From Luidia sarsii (taxonomy: Eukaryota; Echinodermata; Asteroidea; Paxillosida; Luidiidae): DNA of 64,000 nucleotides. A program made the translations under genes and the position numbers. The notes under the pieces are model-generated. The model ran no database searches, was not told the origin of the DNA, and was given only the letters and a program-made list of their open reading frames with translations. The stretch is taken from NCBI GenBank assembly GCA_949987565.1, contig OX465102.1, positions 13,429,469 to 13,493,468 on the forward strand. Direction: 5' to 3'. Below, one piece after another: positions 28,001 through 37,000 of the stretch (positions are counted from its first letter, which is position 1; each line of letters opens with the position of its first letter).

Positions 28001-31000
28001 TGCTTTCACACTGAGCTGAGCGACTTTGGATGTGGTGGTTTCAGAATAGTGACACGTAGTACAATATTAACACAAGAAAGCCCCAAAAAGCAGAACTCAT
28101 TCAACTGTCAGGAGTCTTAGCTACATAATGCAATGACAACCTGGCATGCCTGGAACAGACTTCCAGGTGACAACAATGGCCTGGGGCCAATTTCATAGAG
28201 CTGCTTAAGCGCCAAAATTTGCTTTTAAGCACAAAAACTGACGATTCATAGAATCCCCTTGACAACCCAAACTCCACTATTCTTCCACGCTAAGTAAAGA
28301 AGAGTGGAATACCAGCCAAAAGCAATCAACATTGGAGGTGTTTTCGTGCTTAGCAGATTTTCACTTTTCGCTTAAGCGGCTCTATGAAATTGGGCCCTGG
28401 TTGGTGACAAAAACGGAGGAGCCCAGTCCTCCAAAGAGTCGTGTGCACGTAAGCACTTATCTTATTGTAGATGGACTCGCATAGATATAAGGGCTAAGCA
28501 AAATTTTCATCTAAGCTACGTTGAACCATTCATTTGGCCATAAGGCTGTCATGTTTAGAGCTTCCTGCATATATACATGTACATGAGTTTGATATTTTTG
28601 TCATGTCTTATGGATATGGACTATGACTATTGTTCATTCAAGTATGTTCAATATAAAAAAATCAAGTCACAAACTAGTCACCTTCGTTTGATCAAAAAGG
28701 ACTTCCCTGGCCGGGAACTCACTTTGATCCATGGAAAAACAGACCGGATGTCACCATGAGAGTGTGACAACCCTCAGCAAACAGGTCAAAGGTCGGAGGT
28801 CACATGTGTTTTTGAGGTAGCCGGTGTTTTGAGGCAGAGGAACTCCTCGCAGAACGAGCGGCATGGTCTAACGAGCTTAAGAGCAAAGACACTTACCCCA
28901 AACGCAACTGAGGAAGGCCAATTAGTCAACTCCAAAGTACCAAACGATTGTTCGTTGTGACGGATCACTCAGGACTGCAGTTTTTACATCGCAACTGCAC
29001 GGGGCCCGCGAACACAATACTCTAACATGAACTGTCCCGTTAAAGGGCTTAGTGCCTAATGCTGCAAATCCCAACACGTGTACAGTACATGTGGGCACGA
29101 GCGAACAAAAATAGAAGAAATGTACTGGTTAATGTTACAGGCACCCGCCCGCATGAAGAGCAGAGCACACTCTGCGGGCGGTCCTAAACAGGTGTGTTGA
29201 GTTTCCTCCGGTTTAGAGCAGGAGAAGGAGAGGCTGGATGAGAGGGGAGAGGGAGGAAGGAGTGAGGGAGGGGGGGAGAGAGAGCCGCTCACCTTCTTAA
29301 TCTGCTCTGGACAACATGTCCGGTCCGTCCCGCACCCCCAAATCACAGCCAGGTGAGCCTCACGTGGTTCAGTGCGCGAGCCAAAGCACACGCACGTACG
29401 TGTAATGTCTCTTGTCAATTATCCACTTATGCCCGACAACAGACTTAAACGATCGTCACGGTACTCCAGGTTAGTCACTATTGTTTCCAATTGGCAGAGT
29501 CAAAAAGTCAAAAACAAAAAACCAAACAAACTAATTGCTCTCTCATCGGGTGCACGACAGAGGAAGGACGGAGGGACGGAAGAAGACGAGAGAAAAAAAA
29601 AATATGGGTGTCACCCTCCTAACTCCTAATGTCCTATCCCCTTCACTGAGCAGGAAGCAAGTCCTATTGACCACAGTCTCTCAGTGTGTCTTCACTAGTG
29701 TGTAATCACTTTATTTACCTGAGATTAGAGAGAGAAGGGGGAGAGGACCAGGGAAAGGTTGGGGGAGGGGAGGGGTGAGCTGCTTACTCAAGGGATCAAG
29801 GATAGAACTTGAAGGGGAGGGGGTGTGTGCATTGTGTTGTTAAGGCAGGGACTGCAAGTTTGCTTCAAGTTGTGTAGGTTGTACATGACTACATGTGCTG
29901 TTCAATAGAGGCTTAATACTGACGATTTAACCATACAGGGCTCACGAGGGCAAACCAGGGTACCAATTGTAATCTGTCTGTGATAAGAGATAACACATAG
30001 GATAGAATATAAGGCCCTCCCCCTCAAAAAAGGTTTATAAATGCTGACATGCATATTTGTACACATACTGGTGTTGCTGATAGCATCTTACATAACACAC
30101 CATTCAATGTTATCGGTGCAGATCACGTGGTACCAGCAAAAGAAACAACAGGGTTATGCAAGTCAGAGAAACAACAGTCTCTTGATTGTGCCTTTGTGGA
30201 CCGACTATAAAAAAGCTTCCTTCAAAGCAAGTCTTTAAGAGTGCTGCCGCAAAGATTTAGCGGTGCTTTTGGACAAGGGACTGTGGCAAGTTGTGTGGCT
30301 CTATGGTGTAGTTGCAGATACCGGTACCACACGTACATACCAGTATGTTTGCCTGAAGTGACCATTACTACACATGCGCCATTGTGAAAAATGGACTAAT
30401 GCTGACAGTTTGGCGTACTTGTGTTCATGTACACTTTGACGATGGTGCTTATTTGTTTTTATAATGTACTTATTTGGTGTACACATTGATAGTGTAAAAG
30501 CACATAACTAACACTGCCGAAAACAGGTTCATGGCACTTTTGAGGTTCGGACAGGGTGAGGAATAACGTGGGATCACTTCCCAACTCTTTGACATGTCTT
30601 GTGACGGTTAAACAGGACAAGCGGCACATTGGCAGTTGCCTGTAACTACTAAGGCACCTACAATGTCCAGATGCGTGTGGACCAGTAAGTGCATCTATGG
30701 GATCACGGAGAGTCTCTCGTCTTCATCAGACACAAGCAGTGGAATCGTGGCATGCAAGCCGTCAAGTTTGGGTGAGTCAGAAATGGTTGGATGGGAATCT
30801 TTTTAGGAGGAGGAGGGAGGGGGGGGGCGGTGTGCTCTACTTTATAATGCCAAGATCTGTCACAGTCAATCTCGGATCATCCTGTCACGATGTGGGTTAT
30901 CGGAGCTGTAGCAGTGAAACCCCGTTTGTGGTGGAACAGTGCCCAGAGATTCATGTTGTCAAAGTGCTTCCTTGCACATTTCAGTGATGAAAGTTTACTG

Positions 31001-34000
31001 AGCAAGTGCTTAACAAATTATGCAGGGTAGGAGTCTGCAATTGGCACTGAGATCCTGAAAAGTGCACAGAGACGACATACATGTACATAATCAAGAACGT
31101 TAGATTTCAACTTACTGGCTATATAGCAACAGACAGACCATCTGAATTTTGTTTTGGCTTGTTTTCCCCCCTTCTTTCTGTCTTTATAGAGTCATGAAAT
31201 GAGATCGGTGGAAATGAAATGAAATTGAAAAGTGAAATGTTATTCTCGTCTCTATGGATGCCACAGTGACATCAAAATCCACGTTAGTAACTTACTTCAC
31301 CAGCATCGGATAAACACGGGGGCGACAGGCGATTTCACCTCCAAAATTACAGAATAGGCCATTAATATTTAAAAACACCACTTGGGGGGGGGGACCTTTT
31401 TTCTTTACAGTCATCCCTGACGTATAATCCCACTTTAGAGTCATTTGAGTTTATATTCCGCTTATCTGGTCATCGTCCTCTTCGATCAAAACATTGCTTG
31501 TTTATCTGCGACACCACCAGCTTGCCAGTCAGAAATGCACTTCGCTCGAGCCGCTGTGAGTGAGTTAAGATTTTTAGAGGATGAAAGATCATCATTCATT
31601 TAAACATATCAAAAATGCCTGCAAAGTACCTTGTTCAAGTTCGTCGTCCTCACTCTCTCGTGCGCCCTCCTGGGCCGCTGACTCTTTGTCGGGCTGATCG
31701 GCGCCCTCTGTTGTGGTGGCGGGCAGCGGGTCCTCGCCCGCGACCTCGGGCTGGTCGACCTCGGCGGCGGCCATGTTGTAGAGGAGCTCCCAGGAGCCGG
31801 AGACGTTGGTGGGGTCCCTGCTGTAGGAGCTCGCCTCGGACTCTCGGTCGTCGTGGCAGCGGCGGGTTTGCCAGAGCGGCGGGGCGGCGCTCTCCTGCAG
31901 GCTCAGATCATCGGCGTCCAGAAAGGTCCATTCCGGCTCGATCTGGCTGTAGCGGCTCCCTGCGTCCGAGTCCAAGTCCGACGGGCCGACCGGACGGCGG
32001 TCAGTGTCCTCCCCGGGGGTCAGTTCGGCGACTCCATGGCTCTCTTCGACGGACGAGCGGGAGCTGGCCAACCGGACGGGCTCTTGCTGAGCGGACGGAG
32101 AGTCAGGGGCTGATCGGTCAGTCTCGGGGTCTGCAAGAGGAGCCGGAGCCGGAGCCGGAGTTGGGGCGTGATTCTCCCGAGATGCGTCAACTACCGTGAT
32201 CGTCTGGTCTGCTGGCTGCTGGAGCTTCTGATCGGCGACGTCATTCACCAGGATGTAGGCCTCCCCCTTGACCACTTCAGATTCGGCCTGGTCTGAAAGC
32301 AACACAACACCGTACAAATTAACACTGTAAACACCTTAGTCGTTGTTATGAATTCTGCCCTTTGAAAAAGAAAAGAAAAAAAGGCCTGCTAGGATCAAAA
32401 CATCAGGCCCTCTCAATTCCTGACCAATAGCCCATCTCTTCCAGTCAACAGAAACCCCTGTGTAAACTCCCACTGGTGTGGTGATCGCACATTAATGTGG
32501 TGTGGCTCAAGGACTTCCGGGGTGACACATGCTTTTTCCGGCGAGTTGCCAATCCCTGCTAAGTCCTTCAAGAGGTCTTGACTGCAGTGGGGAAAGATGG
32601 GGTGGGTTGATGCGGAGGGAGGAGGGGAGGGGTAGGGTGTAGCCCAAATTGGCGCCTGGCACGGCAATGAACTTGGGTAACGAGCAGCATCCATTCACAA
32701 TGGAATACTGCCCTCCCCTTAGGGCTGCAACTTAATGAGGTTGCAAACAAGTTGCTTTTGTTTTTTTTGGAGTCTGCTGTGAGGTGGTAGGGGGTGACAA
32801 CTGACAAATCACCTGCTTTTGATTTAGGAGGAAGATGGAATTACAGCGAAGTGTTACTTTGTGCCCGGGGGCAAGAGAAATCGGATTACTTGTTGTCATT
32901 TCTGGCTGGGTATTTGTTTAAGTACAAAATATGAACCAGAATGCAAAGTGCCTCCAGGCTATGTACCCATCTCATTCACTCTGTCATGTACTATGAAGGT
33001 TTAACTACAGCGCGCTAATTATCTCATTTTAATTCATTCAGTGAGAGTGAGACCCTGCTATCCTTCAGATACAGTGGCTTCAGCCCAAGCTCTGCATCTG
33101 GCTCCACAGCTCTAGGTTCAGGTGCCAATCGCATAGAGCTGCTTAAGCACACAAATTTGCTCGAGCACAAAAATGTCATGCTTCACAAGATCACTTTGCC
33201 AACCCAAACTTCGCTCGTGTTTTATTCTGAGTAAAGAATAGTAGAATACGAATCATAAGCAATTGACATTGCATCGTAATGTGCCATTTGTACTCCTATT
33301 TACATGGGGAAGAATTTTCATGCTTAGCAGATTTTTACGCTTAAAGCCCCTACACAACATTGGTTGAGGTCAAAGTATGGCATCCATACGTTGTCTGATC
33401 CAACATATGCATGAAATAGCACACCTAAAAAATTTCAGCTCAATCCGCTGACCAAGTCTCGAGAAAATAGTGAAAACTGCTTCATTTGTTTTGCAAAAAT
33501 GCAGCATTCAACGCCGTACTGTTCCGAAAAATAGTTTAGATCTTGGTGAGACATAAACAATTTCTTTCACTCTTTTCTCCCAAAATACAACAGTTTAAGG
33601 CAGAAATATTTCAGTGCGAGGTTTCTACCATAACCATCTTCAAACTGTATAAGTTTCATGAAAATCTGTGAACATTTCTGTTTTGTTGATCTTACCAATG
33701 TTGTGTAGGGGCTTTATGAAATTGGCCCCTTACAATCTATGGATATTGCACATAATTATGGTCCATATTACAAATATCATGTATCAAAATTGACTTTTGG
33801 CTACACTTTAGATGTGTACATGGTAGGCCTACACATGTGGATTTTCACATTCTGTATTCTCTTTGCAGTGCTCTGTAAAAACAAAGCTATATGGAGACGC
33901 AATATGTTGGTTTCTAAAGGAAAGCTAAGTAAGACAGATTCAGAATCAACGCCAAAGACATTTTGCTATGGCCTTGTGACATTCTGGGGACTTGGGTGAA

Positions 34001-37000
34001 TTTCACAAAGCTTAACAATGCATCATTATGCAACTTACAATGGACAACCCATCATAAGATATGACGGGCCGCATCTCTTCTGTGCATCACTCATCGTCTT
34101 GCGATCATAATGGTTACGATGATTCTGATGAAATCGATCATGGGTTGGACCACAAATTGTATAAGACTTGCTGAAATATTGCCCAAATGTGAACTGCCAC
34201 ACAGAATTAGGATACAGGGAAGCTAGCAGTAAAGGCCATATTGAAATATGTATCGCACTAGATATTAACATGACGTAATAATTATGTACTCGTGAATAAC
34301 TTTCCGTAGCAATGTATTGATATCACATAGCCTTATCAGCCATTGTAACTTGACTTACGATGGACAACTATTTGCACAGAATTATCTTAAATCCTTCATG
34401 TGAAATTTACGGTAACCTGCGCCCCTGAACTTCCCTGACTCTGTACTTAAAGCATGCCACCATCTGGTGAGCATAAAAAATGGAAAAATGGAAAAACCCG
34501 TTGGACTATACAAAGAGGTGATCTGTATCAAATGATGTCATGTGAAAAGAGGTTTGCTACTATAAGACATTGGACTATCAGCAATAACTCTAGGCCAAAC
34601 TGGTAGAATGGACCTTGCACATACACGTACATAGTACGAAGCAATGAGTGCGAGCATGTAAACAGGAACACCAACAGTAATGTACAGTACATGTACATGG
34701 GTGTGTGTCTACTACCAACTACACGACGTTCATCTGTACATGTACAATGTACATGGGTGGACATGTGTCTACTACATGTACATGTACAATGTATGTTCCT
34801 GGTCGGGGCGGATTACCGCCACATTAGAATAAGAATTGATGACTAGTCACTGGCTTCCTGCGTGTAAATCTAACTGGTGACCTGCCCGCCTCCAAAAATA
34901 GGGGACACCCTGGTCTCCAGGAGGCTCCAGAGAGTTAATCAGACCATCCGATGCCATTAAAGTACGCCCGTCAAGACAATAAAAACAACAACCGAGCAAG
35001 CCTACTGTATACTATAAGGGTCCATTGGCCCGCGAGTGTGGCTTTGGTGTCTTGCACTTAAAGGCCCAATACAACACTGGGAAGATTGGAAAACATCAAA
35101 GTCCAAAGATTTCCTTCTAATTTACACAGTTTGTAGATGTCATGATTAGAATCGTTAATGTTAAAATCTTACGGTCTGGGATGCTGTAGTGCCGAGTTTT
35201 CCCTTGAAAAACCCTTGAATTTTCTTGTCCCAGTCAGGAGTGAGATGGTTGCTAACCTACGTCGTATGCTTGAAAAACAACTTGGTATTTCCAACTATTT
35301 CAAGCTCAGAGGGGAGGATTCCCCATTTTGATGTGCTAAAACTCCAGTGTTTGGAATCGAACTTCAATAGACTTTCAGGCAATGTAAAAACTATACTGAC
35401 AAGTCCATACCTGTAAAGCATCCTGCATTTGAGATGACTTCTCAGCCAGTTCACACGGTTCTAAGCCGAAAGGTGTGGTGGATACTTGTTAAAATGAAAA
35501 TGTACAACCATGCGTAACATTGCCACTGCCAGTGAAGTTTCTAAATTGCCGTGTATACAACCCCAAATGCAACCATGACACAACGAATGAATGCTTTGCA
35601 TCGTTCGTTCAGCACACATCAGACCAGTGCACACCAGACCAAACTTCAAACCAAAGCAGTGTAGCCACAATGGCTGTCTGCCCCCGAAGGACAACAAAAA
35701 ACCCACCCCAACTGACTGGTCAAGGACATTGTGATGTAATCTTGTGCACAGAGGAGTGACACACTGCTGTACATGGCATTGTTCGACCTATGCGCTGCGT
35801 GTGCATCGAACCACTACCCTAGTCATTTCTCTGCGATAGCCTCCTTGCAGTCATTACGCACACTGCCTTGCACCCATTTAGCCAACTATTTACGCACCAT
35901 GCATCACCTGACCTCACCCCCTGGATTTTTGAGTGCAGCACTTGCAAAAGCTATCTTTTGTGTTCGGTTTTGGCTGTAGCCTGCATACAAATTTAGCACA
36001 CTGCCCCTACATGTAACTACTGACAGATACATGTACATGTCATGTACCATAGGATGTGCACTGAGGACTCCATACATTTAAGGTCTCTATGGAATGTCCA
36101 CATATACGATGGACCCCAATAGCCAAGACAGTTTGACCTGAACTTTAGATCTCCGGCTTAACGGACCAGTGAATTAAACCGCCTGAGCTATCCAGTCTTT
36201 AGGTGGCAGCCTTCCAGGCAACATTCTTAAAAGAACCAACTTCAAAGGCCCCAACTAATTGACCAATGGACCTTTCCCATGAAATATGCAAACTGGACCT
36301 AGCACATGTATGCGCTTAACTAAATTGGTGGGCAAGCAGGCTGCCAACCAATCATAGTTTTCCACGGGCGTGCGCGCGTTCCTTCTCACTAACAGTTTGG
36401 CGTGCGGTCATTGGCTATTCGGCGTCTCCTACATGCGTATTTCAAAACCTGCACGCAACGCGCACTCGTTTGCCCACCAATTTAGTAAAGTGCATGCACC
36501 AGCTCCTATTTGCATATTTCATGGGAAAGGTCCATTATGCGACCACTGTTTACATGTCATCACGACGTATAGTGGGCATTTTTGCATCTCATTTGGCACA
36601 TCTAGAGCAGCGATGGAAATGTACAAAGAAGAATGTGGACAATACTATATTCTTTGCTCATTTCCACTCCTGTTCTGCACCAAATGAGATGCAAAAATAC
36701 CCACTATATGTCACGTGATGGCATGTAAACATTGGACGCACAATCAGTCTATTACAATTTTTTCTCAGGTGAGACTACAGCACGGATCCCACAGCACGTA
36801 TTTCAACCATCCCATTGCAATAATTCCATGCAATCTTCAAACTGCAAAGACAGACAGTACCTATCGTTTTGTAAATGCCAAGTCCCTCAATTCTTCTCTG
36901 ACTAATTGATTGTACTGGGTTTCCCCAAATGCATATTTGCTGCGAGGTGGCCCACCTTACTGAGTTTAATAGGCCACCATGGGTCTCACATCTCCAAAAC

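Larger units (their letters stand above)
21425..31629 (-). other. CRACD-like intron 2
   Basis: A 10.2-kb intron holding the GGGGGA tract, a GGA-rich tract (22090-22220), two or three TTAA MITEs (22253-22624, 23427-23723 and a decayed piece to 23950), family A remnants (24230-24260, 25128-25215), a (TACATG)n-rich zone (26040-27600), inverted SINE tails (26980-27200) and a family C foldback (28194-28397). From 29.0 to 31.5 kb only AT-rich sequence and purine tracts are seen, with no supported exon. Confidence 0.5.

Noticed and set aside
29286..29345. Possible CRACD-like exon reading CGTDRTCCPEQIKK with a good donor AAG|GTGAGC.
   Set aside because: It ends in phase 0, while exon 2 joins exon 3 perfectly in phase 1; no good acceptor is seen. 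At most a noncoding alternative first exon.
35520..35759. Cys-containing plus-strand ORF.
   Set aside because: No splice edges, no recognisable pattern; probably chance.
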